Of a DNA stretch of 64,000 bases, positions 45,208 to 56,735 are shown one piece after another. Origin of the DNA: Nitzschia sp. DOCU1 (taxonomy: Eukaryota > Bacillariophyta > Bacillariophyceae > Bacillariales > Bacillariaceae); assembly GCA_951394045.1 (NCBI GenBank), contig OX595996.1:1178001-1242000 (forward strand), written 5' to 3'. The position numbers were made by a program, and so were the translations under genes. The notes under the pieces were generated by a model, which did no database searches, was not told the origin of the DNA, and saw nothing but the letters and a program-made list of their open reading frames with translations. Every line of letters begins with the position of its first letter. The stretch's first letter is position 1.

Positions 45208-48036
45208 ATGCCGACTGTACCAGAATCGCCTCGAAGGTCGAGTACTGCAGGTGGGAATCCTGTAACGAACGATCCGAAGCTTCTAGTGTTATTGGAGCGT
45301 TTGGATTTGGTCGACAGCTACGATAAATTTCAGAACTGGAAATCCGAGTTTTTGGATCGCTTTGAATTCTTTCTCGGTGAAGAGGGAAGTGCCAAAGCAA
45401 CAGACGCATACGAGACTTTTCGACGAGAGCGAATGGAAAAGGTGGTCAAGAAAGTCGATCGGCTCTCGGAGTACCGAGAAAAGGGCGACTTGAGCACAGA
45501 TCGTGTTTCCGTTCGGGCCAGGAATGCCATGAACGAAGTGAGTGTCGTTTTACTTGACGCCGTCAAGGATGTCCGTGGTCTCGTTCCTCCGACTTCGGCG
45601 GACGAAGACAAGGCTGGGTACACAAAGTACAATTTGGGAGCTGTGCTAGTCAAAGATGGTTTCCAAGAATACGAGCGCCTCCAGAAATGCAAGGACATCA
45701 TGGATAAGATGCGAGAGGAATGTGTGCAGGCCATCGGTGATGAGAAACTCCTCGAGGCTATCCGCAAGTACGACGACGAAGTGAATCGTTTCGTTTCCAT
45801 CATGGAGGATCTTGGGCTTTACAAGATCATGTTGAAAGGACGAGAATTCGACCCAAGTACAAGCCAGCGCGACAAAGCCCCCAAAACAGAAGAGGAACCA
45901 GAAGAAGAGCCACCCGCCCGTCTGATCCCGGAACTTCCATTTGTGGACGAAGATGAAGTACAGGAGGAAGAGACAACGACAAATGGAGAGTTGGAGGAAC
46001 CTCCTCTGGAGTTGATGGAGTCCCCAAGCGCTGACACTCCACAGAAGCGCCGGTCGTCGCGGAGAAGATATGTCGTTGGAGGGTCATGGGGGAGCATACC
46101 CATGGATTTTGGTAGTTCGTCGAGCTCCTCGCTGAAGGTAAAGCAGGATCTAGCCGATGGCGCCGGAAAACCTCCGACTTCACCGTCCAAAAAGTCGAGA
46201 CAGCCCGACCAAGTATTTGTGACGCCTGCTCGACAACCAAGACCAAAAGTGGCGAACATTACCGAGGGGCCCCACGCTTCTCCGCTTGACGTGCACAGTC
46301 CCAAGAAAGATGACTCGGATGGTGGCAATGTCGGCGCGACCGAGGAAAATGAAGCAGCGGACAACAGTGAAATGCCTGTAGGTGAGAACAAGGTCAATGG
46401 CGATGAACAGACTAATGACAGCAGGAACTTGAACGGCGACCATCCTGTTGACGACGATGCAGGGTCAGTGGCTGATGGCTCCGTTTCCGGATCAGTTGGT
46501 GGTATGTCGTTCACGTCAGCAACCTCTCGGGTTTTGGAAACAGATACGCCTAGAACCAGAAAGGCAAAGCTCGACTGGAAAGCCGTTCAGTCAAGCCGTG
46601 GCAAACAAGAGGCCATAAAAGATAAATCCAAACCCAAGACTCCCAAGAAAGACAGAAATAGTGTGTCTAAACCCCCACGGCCCTCAACGACGAAGGAACT
46701 GACGACCAAGACAGAAAATTCGGGGTGGACTTTGCCTATGGATGAAGATGCTGATGGCTCGTCCGTATGGTCGAAACCAAAGCCCGCGACCCCTTTGACG
46801 TCCAGTGACGCACCTATTGGACCTGGTATAAAGGTCCGGAGAGTATCTCGCACAGGTCAAGATCCTGGATCTCCAGTTGAGGGAGGGGAAACTAGGGTGG
46901 TTGTAGAAAAACACGAAGTGAGCACGGCGGAGAGCGCTGCACCAGAGGTTACGCAGGTGACGACGACAACCGAACTACCCGGTGATACTCATACAAGCAC
47001 AACGACCCATCTTCACCACAACACCAATACGGTGGTCCACCATCACCATAACAACGTGGAGGAACGGCACATTTACAATACGCAGCATCGCACAATCGTT
47101 CACGAGACAGATCACTTGGGTTCTCAAGTCGTCAACAACACGAGAGTGATACATGTTATTCATCGCCCCGGAATTGAGTGGATTGGCACAGTTCCGGTAA
47201 TCTCGACCGAGGAAGAAGTGGTTCATACAACAGGATACATCGTCACCGGGAAAGTGAGAAGATCAAGCCACATAAGAATGATCACATTCTGCAGCATTGA
47301 CGATAGCATTGATCCTCGCCTCTTGGGTATTGTCGCTCAGTGCTACCCCCTTGTTGAGTTTGCTGTTTTGATGCGGCAGGATATGGCGGGTCAGCCCCGC
47401 TACGCGTCGCCAGATTACATTCAACGACTTGCCCGAGTGCAAGCCAAGACAGGAGGTCAAATGAACCTGGCTGCGCATCTCTGCGGGGCGTTTGTGGAAG
47501 AAATCCTTAACGGAGACGACAGTATTCTGGGGCGACTCGAGGACATGAAGTTCAAACGTGTACAAATTAACGCGACCTCGCCGTACGGGGTAAACACACA
47601 CAACATTGGAAAGCACGTCGAACCCTTTATCGAGATCGCTAACAAGCACCCAGATCTCGAAATATCTGTCCAGGCAAACGAAGAAAACCTATCCTTCTGG
47701 CAAGGTATCGTGGACGCCGGACCGCCACAGAACGTCACTTTCTTGTATGACTCTTCCATGGGACGAGGCGAGGTACCTGAAAAGTGGCCTCAGGCACCTT
47801 CGGGATACCGTGTCGGCTACGCGGGTGGTATTGGCCTCGGGGGAAGAAGCATGACTAAAAGCGTGCTCAACCAAATCTTGATGGTTGGGAACCACCAGGC
47901 AATATGGGTATCGATGGAGTCCAGCATGAGATGTACAAAGAATGGAAAGGACGTTTTTGACCTGGAAAAGTGTTACCAAATCATCGACGTGGCCCACGAA
48001 CTCAAAATTCATTTGCATCCCAGTTTTGTACATTAA
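45208..48036 (+). CDS. Protein with TrpF-like C-terminal barrel and long linker
   Basis: 942 residues from ATG 45208. Residues about 20-220 are a helical domain I do not recognise. About 220-580 is disordered and acidic/Ser-Pro-rich. About 590-680 is unusually His/Thr-rich (HLHHNTNTVVHHHHNN). The last 255 residues look like a compact alpha/beta barrel: MITFCSIDD, YPLVEFAVLM, MNLAAHLCG, FKRVQINAT, GYAGGIGLGGRS. The GGIG phosphate-binding-type turn and overall order recall phosphoribosylanthranilate isomerase relatives. The catalytic residues of TrpF are not evident to me, so activity is open. The histidine run could bind metal. Confidence 0.7.
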   Translation: MPTVPESPRRSSTAGGNPVTNDPKLLVLLERLDLVDSYDKFQNWKSEFLDRFEFFLGEEGSAKATDAYETFRRERMEKVVKKVDRLSEYREKGDLSTDRVSVRARNAMNEVSVVLLDAVKDVRGLVPPTSADEDKAGYTKYNLGAVLVKDGFQEYERLQKCKDIMDKMREECVQAIGDEKLLEAIRKYDDEVNRFVSIMEDLGLYKIMLKGREFDPSTSQRDKAPKTEEEPEEEPPARLIPELPFVDEDEVQEEETTTNGELEEPPLELMESPSADTPQKRRSSRRRYVVGGSWGSIPMDFGSSSSSSLKVKQDLADGAGKPPTSPSKKSRQPDQVFVTPARQPRPKVANITEGPHASPLDVHSPKKDDSDGGNVGATEENEAADNSEMPVGENKVNGDEQTNDSRNLNGDHPVDDDAGSVADGSVSGSVGGMSFTSATSRVLETDTPRTRKAKLDWKAVQSSRGKQEAIKDKSKPKTPKKDRNSVSKPPRPSTTKELTTKTENSGWTLPMDEDADGSSVWSKPKPATPLTSSDAPIGPGIKVRRVSRTGQDPGSPVEGGETRVVVEKHEVSTAESAAPEVTQVTTTTELPGDTHTSTTTHLHHNTNTVVHHHHNNVEERHIYNTQHRTIVHETDHLGSQVVNNTRVIHVIHRPGIEWIGTVPVISTEEEVVHTTGYIVTGKVRRSSHIRMITFCSIDDSIDPRLLGIVAQCYPLVEFAVLMRQDMAGQPRYASPDYIQRLARVQAKTGGQMNLAAHLCGAFVEEILNGDDSILGRLEDMKFKRVQINATSPYGVNTHNIGKHVEPFIEIANKHPDLEISVQANEENLSFWQGIVDAGPPQNVTFLYDSSMGRGEVPEKWPQAPSGYRVGYAGGIGLGGRSMTKSVLNQILMVGNHQAIWVSMESSMRCTKNGKDVFDLEKCYQIIDVAHELKIHLHPSFVH

Positions 48037-48271
48037 GGAATGAAGTGTATATGTAATATATTATTTCTTGTTGCACGATTGTACAGAGAACGATGGTGCA
48101 ACCGAACAAACACGTAAACAGTGGAAGGCATCTCACTTCATCATCTCCTATCATACTCAAATGCTACTTGATCGGTGTCGAATCAAAAGTTGGCTTTAAT
48201 ATTTGTTAAAGAAGTGACCGCATTCACCGACCATGTCCACCGACGTGAACGGATAGACTGCCATGCATGGC

Positions 48272-48571
48272 TCATGAGTATCGGCTTCCCGTCTTTTGTT
48301 TGCGGAGTTCGTCGCGAATATGGGTGATGGGCATAGCTAGGTCACCTCGAGACTTCATCTTCTCTCCCACTTCTGTAGATGCCAAGTGGTCTGGGTGAGC
48401 GTAGTAGTTTGTGTGGTCGTCGTTCTTGAAAGGTGTGAAGGTGATTGGGGCCGCGAGGTTGCCTTCCTTTTTCATGGCGTCGGCCAAGCCGGTGGATCGG
48501 AGCTTGACACCACCCTTAGCCCAGGCAGGTTTCTCCCAAAGTCCATCGTCTTCTTCGTAGTGGTCACTCAT
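48272..48571 (-). CDS. LWEKPAWAKGG-family small protein, copy 1
   Basis: 99 residues from ATG 48571 (MSDHYEEDDGLWEKPAWAKG). Then VKLRSTGLADAMKKEGNLAAP, one 39-residue unit (AAPITFTPFKNDDHTNYYAH ... EVGEKMKSRGDLA) and the closing piece MPITHIRDELRKQK. The frame is open further upstream, but the family's other members begin close to the LWEKPAW motif. Soluble and hydrophilic. Paralogs at 50140 (-) and 61690 (+). Function unknown. Confidence 0.75.
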   Translation of the reverse strand: MSDHYEEDDGLWEKPAWAKGGVKLRSTGLADAMKKEGNLAAPITFTPFKNDDHTNYYAHPDHLASTEVGEKMKSRGDLAMPITHIRDELRKQKTGSRYS

Positions 48572-50139
48572 TGGTTCAAAGACTTCGGTCGGTTGCCCTT
48601 CCAGTGGAAAAGTCTGAATTGTGGTTGGGAGCAAATTGTGAGCCTTGCAGCTGGCAAGGTGACGAGATGAGGATCTCGTGCGATCGAAGTGACGAGTAAA
48701 GAAATCTTGGGCAATCTTGGGTTGTATCTTGGAACCAGCCTTTTCGATTCGTTCATTTCACTCTTATTTAATGATTCGTGAATGGAAGGGCTTATAACAA
48801 AAAAATCGACAAGACAACGAAAATAAGAATTATGGATGAGCGCCTGTGCACGTCGACGCAAGTTTCTCGCTCGTTTTGTCCCGACGAGTGATGAGACAAG
48901 GTGACGACCGTAGCTCCTGCATCCCCTCTTGGGCTGGAAACCAAGTGTCAACAACCGAAACGAGAGTCGTCTCCTCAACAAAACCGATACCTTGATGAGG
49001 GCAATCACCTCACTACAAATCGCCATTACGTTTCCATATTGAATTCCCAGCGCAAGAAACATGATGTTCAATTGCGCATGCCTTGTTTGTATGATGGGTG
49101 TGTACCACTTCTGTTAGCCGAAACTATCGGATGACCACGGCTTGGCAAAAATCGAAATGTTCAAGATTTGCTTCAAATGGACTTGATTGGTGAAATCGGT
49201 GCTCATGTTATCTTGTTCTGGTCGCCTCAATACGGTGGGTGTTCGTGAGTTCATGGGGGCAGTGACAATCAACCTGGGGAAGTCAAGATTTCAAGGACGA
49301 TCTCAACCGATCAGTCACAGTTGACATCACGCTGATCCCATTGACAGATGCAAAATCCAAGGATCAGTATTATTGCTCAGGAAACGCACACCAGGCTGAG
49401 AGACAATAATTCACCCTCATTTTGGCAGACGTTGAAGTCGTTGGCTGCGTCCTCTTCTTCTTCGTCCTGGTGTGGGGTCCCTCGGCAATTCCAGCCAATT
49501 CGTTTCAAATGCAATGCTGCACATTGATTCCGCCAGAGCAATAGTTGTCGAGCGGTCGTCAACTCCTGTGGGGGGCTCGATGAGTCAGTCCCTTGTCCTC
49601 CTGCGCGCATGGTTGCTTGTTTGCGATTACTTCTCCGGGTGTGGTCGGCGGATTCGCTTAGACAGCTCGTCTTGGGATTTCCCGTCGGACTTTTCCTCCC
49701 GATGACTCCTTTCAATTATCAAAGCACATGCATACACAAGAGTACTTGCACTAGCAGGAGTCGGCTGCCCACCGTAGCGCCTGTACTCGGTTGATGCAGC
49801 ACAGTTCTCCTGTCCGGATGGGGATCCAGTGTATTACTAGTGATAGAACTTGGTTCTGATTCCGGCTTGTGATCACCGAGGAAGTAGTATGGAAGTTGTC
49901 CTAGTGGTCAATTTCGTGCAGTCCGCGACTAGGAGCGATCAAAGACGCATAATAGGGAATTACCCAGCTGCTACTTTAAGTTGTAACTATTCCGTTCAAT
50001 CCGCTGTTTGCCAAAGATGCCCTGAAGCAAGTGATGGTGGTGTATCGTACGTGCCCACTTTCTAGTTTTAAAATAACGACGCCCAGAAACCCCGCAAACA
50101 ATCGCCCACCATCGATACTATCGCATGCATAGCCTACTA
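48572..50139. other. Gene-free stretch
   Basis: No supported gene. A 112-codon minus-strand frame at 49377-49715 has no family features. CAATTGCGCATGCC near 49069 resembles the TGCGC motifs around 16.7 kb. Confidence 0.3.
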
Positions 50140-50655
50140 CTAACCACCTTTCTTCGCTTTTCGAATCTCATCGCGAATGTTAGTGATTGGCATGGCCAAA
50201 TCTTGACCTTGCTTGACAGCTGCTCCAACCTCAGTCTTTCGCAGAACTCCTTCATTCGCTACTGGGTTCGAATGATCCTCGTTCTTGTAAGGAGTAAACG
50301 TGATTGGCGCCGCCAAGTCGTAGCCTTCCTTGGCGGCGGCGCCAACCTCGCTAGCCTTGAGCATTTGAGGGTTAGCGACCTTGTTCGAGTGATCTTCGTT
50401 TTTGAACGGTGTAAACGTAATAGGAGCAGCAAGATTTTCACCACTCTTGACGGCTTCTCCGACCTCGGTCTTTCGTAGGATATTTGTATTTGCGACCTTG
50501 TTCGAGTGGTCTTCGTTCTTGAAAGGCGTAAAGGTAATGGGCGCCGCCAAGTTTCCATCCTTCTTCATGGCGTCCGCCTTTCCTGTCGATCGCAGTTTGA
50601 CACCACCCTTAGCCCAGGCGGGCTTTTCCCAAAGTCCATCGTCTTCGTCTCCCAT
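50140..50655 (-). CDS. LWEKPAWAKGG-family protein, copy 2, three repeats
   Basis: 171 residues beginning MGDEDDGLWEKPAWAKGG, then VKLRSTGKADAMKKDG. Three 39-residue units follow, each with LAAPITFTP[FY]KNEDHSN.VAN..[ILMV]L...EVG.A.K.G, and a closing LAMPITNIRDEIRKAKKGG. The repeats are nearly identical at DNA level in their first half. Copies 1 and 3 have one unit with the same cap and tail, so members differ by repeat number. Hydrophilic, no signal peptide. Function unknown; no homology recalled outside diatoms. Confidence 0.8.
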   Translation of the reverse strand: MGDEDDGLWEKPAWAKGGVKLRSTGKADAMKKDGNLAAPITFTPFKNEDHSNKVANTNILRKTEVGEAVKSGENLAAPITFTPFKNEDHSNKVANPQMLKASEVGAAAKEGYDLAAPITFTPYKNEDHSNPVANEGVLRKTEVGAAVKQGQDLAMPITNIRDEIRKAKKGG

Positions 50656-51284
50656 CTTGTTGATGATTTAGATATTGTTTGGACTGTATGGATTGACTGT
50701 ATTGTGACACCCTTGTGGTGGTGCGGATCGGTCGCTGCAGGCGTTTTCTGTGCCCTCCCTCCTCCGCGCTTGCTTCCCATACACACACACCCAGGAGTAC
50801 CATGCCGAAATGACCGCGCTGGGCTGCCGTACGGAGGATGTACCACCTCGTCGTACCAGGTACTGTACCTTCGTGCTGTGATGGTTCTCTCGCCTCTCCG
50901 ACGATCGTCACTCGGCAACGTCCCTGTTCGTACTGTACGCACTACAGACGAAAAGTCATTTTGCCTTGTGCCTCCTCTAAAAAATAATGGCGGGAACGCT
51001 GGCCTGCGTTGTCGGCAGCATGTTTGACGCTGCTTGCGGCATGGCTGGCGAAAGTGACGCGCGGGAACGATTGGGCCTTTTCGTAGCGAAACTGAGAAAC
51101 GACCGCCCCGACCACGATTCACTTGGTTGACGGTTCAGGGCCTAGGTAGAATTTGTTCTAGAAAACTTGTAAGAGCGCATGCCCGCCATGCGATTCGCTC
51201 GCCGATGCTAAGCAAGATTAACAAAATCTTCTTTTGCTTCCCAAAATTTTGCTTTCATTTTGTCGACTTCTGGCGACCATCAAG
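50656..51284. other. Divergent intergenic region
   Basis: Between copy 2 (-) and the gene at 51285 (+). No gene seen. Confidence 0.35.
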
Positions 51285-52898
51285 ATGAACAGGACAGCCG
51301 CCCCTGTGGTGACGATTCACACCCCCAATGCCCACTACAACGACGATGAGCTGGAGGCCGTATCCACCCTAAAAATGGATAAGGTAGAGCCAATCCACCA
51401 CCCCGAGGAGGACCTTGTTGATGCTGGCAACGACAACAGAGAAAAGGCGTCATCAAAACCTCACATCGACAAGCCCGATAGCGAGACTGAACCAGGCGAG
51501 GCTGTTCCGAGTATCCCAGAACCATCGATTGTGGCTGCAATGAACGTAATTACAAAAGAAGAAGAAAATGTAATGGGTGGTGAAGTTGCTGAATGTTTAG
51601 GGCAGCCGCATGATGGACAGGACGACCATAAAATTTCGGAAGCCGATGCTGGAGCAGAAAGTACTGCTACCGAAGTCGACGCTCCTTTTGAGGCCGTACA
51701 AGTCAGTACCCTGGTAGATGATGTATCACCCGAGCAGACCAGCAGTGAAACAAACGAGTGTGATAAATCGGGTGAAGATCTGACATCACAAGATGAAGGA
51801 AGTGAAGATTCCAAGCGCACCACCGAAGAAGTCCAGAAGCAATCTGCCGAAAATGTGAACTGTTCACCGCCTACTACTTCAACTTCGCCCGGTACTTCAC
51901 AGCCGAACGATGCATCTGAAATCGCAGCAGAAATTCAGTCTCAAGTGAGTACGGGTGGTGAAGCTACTTCTATGTCGATTGCAGATCATGGGGCATCGCA
52001 GACAGAGCAAAAGAATGCGCCCAGTGACGAAAAGATGAAATTCGAATTCGTCAATTCAGATGGAAAGTTCACGCTCAAAGTAGTACCCACGACGTCAACG
52101 ACAAAGGCTGAGGTTTCCAAGTCGACGGCGACGCCTCCAACCACCCCCAAGAAGAATGTCCGAGACAAGCCAAAAGTGAAGCGTACCAAATCCTCCGACA
52201 AGGAAAAGGCCAGTCCGCAACGCACCAAGTCGGGCGACAAACAACTTGCAGGAAAGCAACGAAACAAGGTGATGAGTCCAGTGGCACCTCAAAAGCCATT
52301 GATGGACTTGCGTCATATTCTCAAGAAGCACGAGAAAAAGACAGAGCCAATCATCCAGCCGGTGGAACAAGTCGGTTTTTACGGCAGCATGTCGGCTATC
52401 CCATTTCTGAAGGTTAACAAACCTGAGGAAAAGAAAAAGGCTGACGAGGAAAAGAAGCACAAGAAGATGCTAACACGTGCTTCAACGTTCCCAAGGGAGC
52501 AGACCACTACAGACTCCACGTCATTGTCTTTGGACGATGAGCCGGCGGAGGAACCGCTCCCGGAAAAGCCGAAACTGCCGACAAAGGAAGAAATTACCAT
52601 GACTGCAGAATATGACGAAGCCCAACTTCAATTGTGGAAAAGTATGAGTGCTCTCGATGGTAGGTTGGACTCGGTTGAGCGTCCGCAAGAAATGCTGCCG
52701 CTCCGTCCGGGGGTCCGGAAATCAAAGAAGCCGGTGCCACAGCCTAATAATGCTGTTCGAGCCTTCAGCCGACCCGAGGATTGGTTGAATCCTCCAGAAT
52801 CGGTATCACCTACCAAGAAAAGCTATCGAGTGAGTATGACGAAGCAGGAAATGGAGGACAATATTCTTTTGATGGAGCCAGAAGAGGGCGCCAACTAG
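51285..52898 (+). CDS. Acidic disordered protein, unknown function
   Basis: 537 residues from ATG 51285 (MNRTAAPVVTIHTPNAHYND). The first 260 residues are Glu/Ser/Thr-rich. About 280-350 is basic, with KRTKSSDKEKASPQRTKSGD-type repeats. The C-terminal 150 residues are better conserved-looking: LMDLRHILKKHEKK, GFYGSMSAIPFLKV, EYDEAQLQLWKSMSALDGRL, FSRPEDWLNPPESV and SYRVSMTKQEMEDNIL. These short motifs in a disordered chain suggest docking segments. No domain or targeting signal recognised. An in-frame TTG-type extension upstream is disregarded. Confidence 0.7.
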   Translation: MNRTAAPVVTIHTPNAHYNDDELEAVSTLKMDKVEPIHHPEEDLVDAGNDNREKASSKPHIDKPDSETEPGEAVPSIPEPSIVAAMNVITKEEENVMGGEVAECLGQPHDGQDDHKISEADAGAESTATEVDAPFEAVQVSTLVDDVSPEQTSSETNECDKSGEDLTSQDEGSEDSKRTTEEVQKQSAENVNCSPPTTSTSPGTSQPNDASEIAAEIQSQVSTGGEATSMSIADHGASQTEQKNAPSDEKMKFEFVNSDGKFTLKVVPTTSTTKAEVSKSTATPPTTPKKNVRDKPKVKRTKSSDKEKASPQRTKSGDKQLAGKQRNKVMSPVAPQKPLMDLRHILKKHEKKTEPIIQPVEQVGFYGSMSAIPFLKVNKPEEKKKADEEKKHKKMLTRASTFPREQTTTDSTSLSLDDEPAEEPLPEKPKLPTKEEITMTAEYDEAQLQLWKSMSALDGRLDSVERPQEMLPLRPGVRKSKKPVPQPNNAVRAFSRPEDWLNPPESVSPTKKSYRVSMTKQEMEDNILLMEPEEGAN

Positions 52899-53218
52899 AG
52901 CAATTTTGTGGAAAGCTGCCAAACGGTTGATAGCCTGCCATCATTGTATCAGTAGGAGCAGAATACCACGCTAATTTGCCATTGTATGAAAATGATATAC
53001 TATAATACATCTGCCTTTCAGCGCCTGAAAGCTTGCTGTATTGGTAGACTCCATGCGTTTCTTCTTGTTCACCATGTTTCTAGCGGCACAAAAAAGCAGA
53101 GTTCGACATCCATGACCCAATTGTCGACCTTTAGAACTATACTACACTCGTTATCGGTAGTTTCGGTCTCATGTTATAAGTAGGTTTTAAAGTCTAGTTA
53201 ACAATCTGTCAATAAATA
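52899..53218. other. Convergent 3' intergenic region
   Basis: 320 bp between two convergent genes, AT-rich; presumably holds both polyadenylation regions. Nothing else seen. Confidence 0.4.
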
Positions 53219-54519
53219 CTACTTTTCATTCAGCGAGCTCTCAGAATCGGACCCACCAATGGCAAAATAGTCCTCGTCGACGGTTCTGTCGCCAGACGCA
53301 GCCATTAGATCTGGCACCTCCGTGATGCGATGATCAACATCATAGCCAGGAAATACCAAGCCCTTGGGATGTTTGGCCGAAAAGGTCAGCGGGCCCTTCG
53401 GCGTCGTTACTGTCACTTCCAACAAGGGTTCACCATACGCCACGTCGATTCCTCCAACGTCAGTGATAAGTTTGTGGACATCGTGACCCTGTGGGGCTCG
53501 CACCGTGCATGTGGTCAAAGTTGCCTTTAGGGCAATCGTGGCAGTCGGGTGTTGCGCGGGGTCTTTCCATTTCACATAGCACGGAGCAACTCCTCCAACG
53601 TCGTGGCCATACATAGTGAGCATGTCCCACTGTCGAATTGAGTTATCTGGAAGAGCCTGGACCATAGCAATGTGGTCAGGATCCCAGCCGAGGACATCAT
53701 AGACATATCCTTCAATCAGCCTTGACACTTCACTAGAACGAATCGAATAGTGGTATGGCGTCATCGTTCCTTTAGGCAACCGGGCGAGCTCTTCGCCAAG
53801 AGGACCTGGATTGTCAAAGTCCGGTGCTAGAAGTTCCAGATAGCGATTCTCATCCAATCCAATATGTGCAGTCTTAGCTCCGAGGCCTTGCAGCGGCCCC
53901 ACAGGTGTAGGTCGGATTCCGGCCATGGATTCAAACTGATCCATGGCTTCGTCCAAGTCGGGGACAGCGAGAACAATATGATCCAAGACGTTGTCCTCTA
54001 AGTCAACGTCGTTATCATATAGCGTTCGATTGTCATCGTCGTAGCCACCATGAATATCCATCCATCGTTGCATCATCTTGTTCATTTTGGTGTCATACGA
54101 GTCTTGTGACTCGATCGAGGGCCAGGATCCTACAGACGACAAGTCATCGAACGATTGAATATCCACAGGCACCTGCAGACCCTCCTCGTCATCATCTTCT
54201 CCGTCTTCCGAGGGCAAAGCAAATTCCAGAATAAGCTGTGGCTTCACTTTTGGTTCCTTTGGCGCCTTTTCTGCCGGAGTCAAAGGTTCTAGATACCCGG
54301 CGGACTCAGCTTCGACGTCTGAGGAACTTTCAGAACCCACGTCTACAAAATCGTCAAGGTCGTCCTGTACAACAGCACTCCGTACTGCGCCCTTCGCTTC
54401 CTGCTCCTCCAAAGGAGGAGTGACAGCGCGCGCCATGTTGGCATTCGCATCGGCGTTACCCTGCTGCGAGTCTTCATCCGACGATTCATCATCAATAACA
54501 AGAGCAGGCTTTACGGGTT

Positions 54520-54550
<31 letters not shown>

Positions 54551-55213
54551 GACTGGTCTCTCTGGCAAATCCTCGTCGTCAAGTGATAGTGAGGGAAGTG
54601 GTACCTTTTTAGTTGGCGTTCTTGTTTTCTTTTTGGGGCTCAAGAGTTTATTCTCGCTTTCGTGTACCAAGTCCTGCTTCGCCACCATTTTCGGCTTGCC
54701 ACTGGATGGTGATAGTATATCCTGATAGGCTGTTCGCCAGTCCGGCGCCTTAATGGAACCAGGTGGGGGCTTGAAGCCTGAGGGTTTGGTAGCTTGAGAC
54801 TTTCGCAGCGAGGGGGAAACGCGAGTATCAGGGTCTTTGCTAAGGACGCTCGTCCAGGTACTTCGAGCTTGTTTCGGCGGGGGCTTTTCCACGATGACTC
54901 TAGATTTCATTTTCCGTCTCTCTTCCTTCTTTTTAGCCCTTTCTGCCACCTCTTTATTTGCTTTTTCCTTAATTTCAGATTTGGCATTGACAACGGTCAT
55001 CAGATGGGGAGCGTCCTCCATTCTGACTCGCTTTTGAAAGGTTCCGCGCTTCTTCGGATCAAAGTTTGTTCTCTTATTGTACCGACTCGGCGCTGCCCCC
55101 TTCTTGGTACTGCCTTTTTGTTGGAATTCAAAGCCATTTTTCCATCCTGTCAGAGTGGACTTGCCCAACGGGCTGAGAATAGGCTCTTTCCGTGGGGAGC
55201 TTGGATTCTCCAT
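53219..55213 (-). CDS. VOC/glyoxalase-like domain protein with long disordered N-terminus
   Basis: 664 residues. About 1-400 is low complexity: basic (KRTNFDPKKRGTFQKRVR), with a Lys/Glu helix near 80-105, Pro/Ser-rich sections, a run of ten alanines near 225 and acidic stretches. From about 405 it becomes globular: LDHIVLAVPDLDEAMDQF, a Gly-rich turn, HIGLDENRYLELLAPD and TPYHYSIRSSEV. This is the layout of the glyoxalase-like (Glyoxalase_3 type) VOC fold, in which His and Glu of the two halves bind metal; HIV near the start and YLELL are the expected positions. Bacterial relatives are mostly this domain alone, so the N-terminal extension is a eukaryotic addition. Substrate unknown. Confidence 0.75.
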
Positions 55214-56560
55214 GATGATCTACCTTTCACTCTACACAAATAAACCGAACAGCTTGGGCTGATTCAGGTGGTCGTCTTTTGTCTTGGGGCCGTTCTTTCT
55301 GTAATAGACAGCTTCCCTCCTTCAGCTTGAGATTATGATCTTGTCACAACTCGTAAGGATACTTGCAGGCATGGATGAAAGGAAGATACCGGTGGTTGGA
55401 GAGATTGATGATGGCCGATGACCACTCTCGTCACAGTGACTTCAGGAATGCATCGGCGTGCTGACTGCTGCAAAGCACGTACCTGGTATCACGCCACACG
55501 TTACCGCGTGCAACCGTTAGTAATAGAGTGGGGAAAGGAGGGCAAGCGCGATGTCCTTCTCTACTTGATAGTGGTCCGTGGTGCTCCCGTGAGGGTGACC
55601 CGCAAGACCTACCGAACACTGGGGAAGGGGCCCCGGTGTGAGCCAAGGCACTCCGCAAGGAGAAAACGAAATAGATAACAAAAGGGGGTAGTAGGTGCAG
55701 GCGCGGGAAGGCTTCCGGACCGACGTTAAATTACATAGCGCAATTGAATGGCAGCCCATGAATTTGTAGACCACAAACGAACTGTCGCAAATAACGCTCA
55801 GGGAGGGAAGTTTGTGAAAGACGATGTCTATCTTTGTTGTAATGACGATTGGACATGCAATGCAGCATCAGTGGATTTGAAGCTATGATGTTTGAGTGGA
55901 AGTGGGGTTTCAATACTACCATGGTGGTAGACAAGATGAGAGGCTGAATGGAGCAAAATTAACTGTTTGAGAATTTTTGTCAGTTGACGGTTTGGTGAGA
56001 CAATGGCACGTGAGAGAACAAGGTAGTAGTTATCCCTATCCTGGGTTCATAATTGTTGACAGGAGAAAGATTCTTGGTTGTTGCAGTTAATGCGCGCTAA
56101 AATGTATGGAATGATAGGAGGTATGTTATTGGTGTTAGTAAGTAGACGTGGTTGCACGAGTACGGTAGGATAATTATGTGTATGTACATCTTTAAATTGG
56201 GAAGTTTGGATGCTGGGGAATGAGAACCCACAGATGATTTTACCGTTCACATGGAAGCATCAAAATCAAACATCGATCACAAAAACAAATCTGATGGTGA
56301 CGAGAAACTCATTCTGTGTGAAATATCTTCGTTTCATGTCTCATGCATAATGGAGATCATCTTCCGGATGATCATGGATGGCATGTTTATCATTTCTTTG
56401 GCAAGATACGTTGGTGGGTGATATTGTCGCTGGGTAAGTCATGGCCAGTTGGATTGAAGAAAGGAATCGGGCCATGGTGCATATTGCATTGCCGTTGTTT
56501 CGTTGGTGTTGGAGTTTCTTCGAGAAGACCTTTTTTTCTTGGCCATAGTTTAACCCATAC

Positions 56561-56624
56561 AAATTGCGTCGGGACGGACTTTTTTTGCAAAAGTGTACTG
56601 TTAAACTTTTACGTGCGGTCTACG
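56561..56624 (+). repeat. 64-bp direct repeat, copy 1
   Basis: Starts AAATTGCGTCGGGACGG, ends GTGCGGTCTACG. One mismatch to copy 2 (T-run position). Weaker similarity continues about 20 bp upstream. Confidence 0.85.
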
Positions 56625-56735
56625 TGGATTCGTGAGATGTGATTGGCTGATTGTGATGCAACCGGGCGAGTCGATGCAGGGGTAGGTACATACTTGGGAT
56701 CGCCCGTTGTTTTTGCCGCGATAGTTCAACCATAG

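Noticed and set aside
49377..49715. 112-codon minus-strand frame
   Set aside because: No family features, no similarity to neighbours, and a purely chance-length frame is possible.
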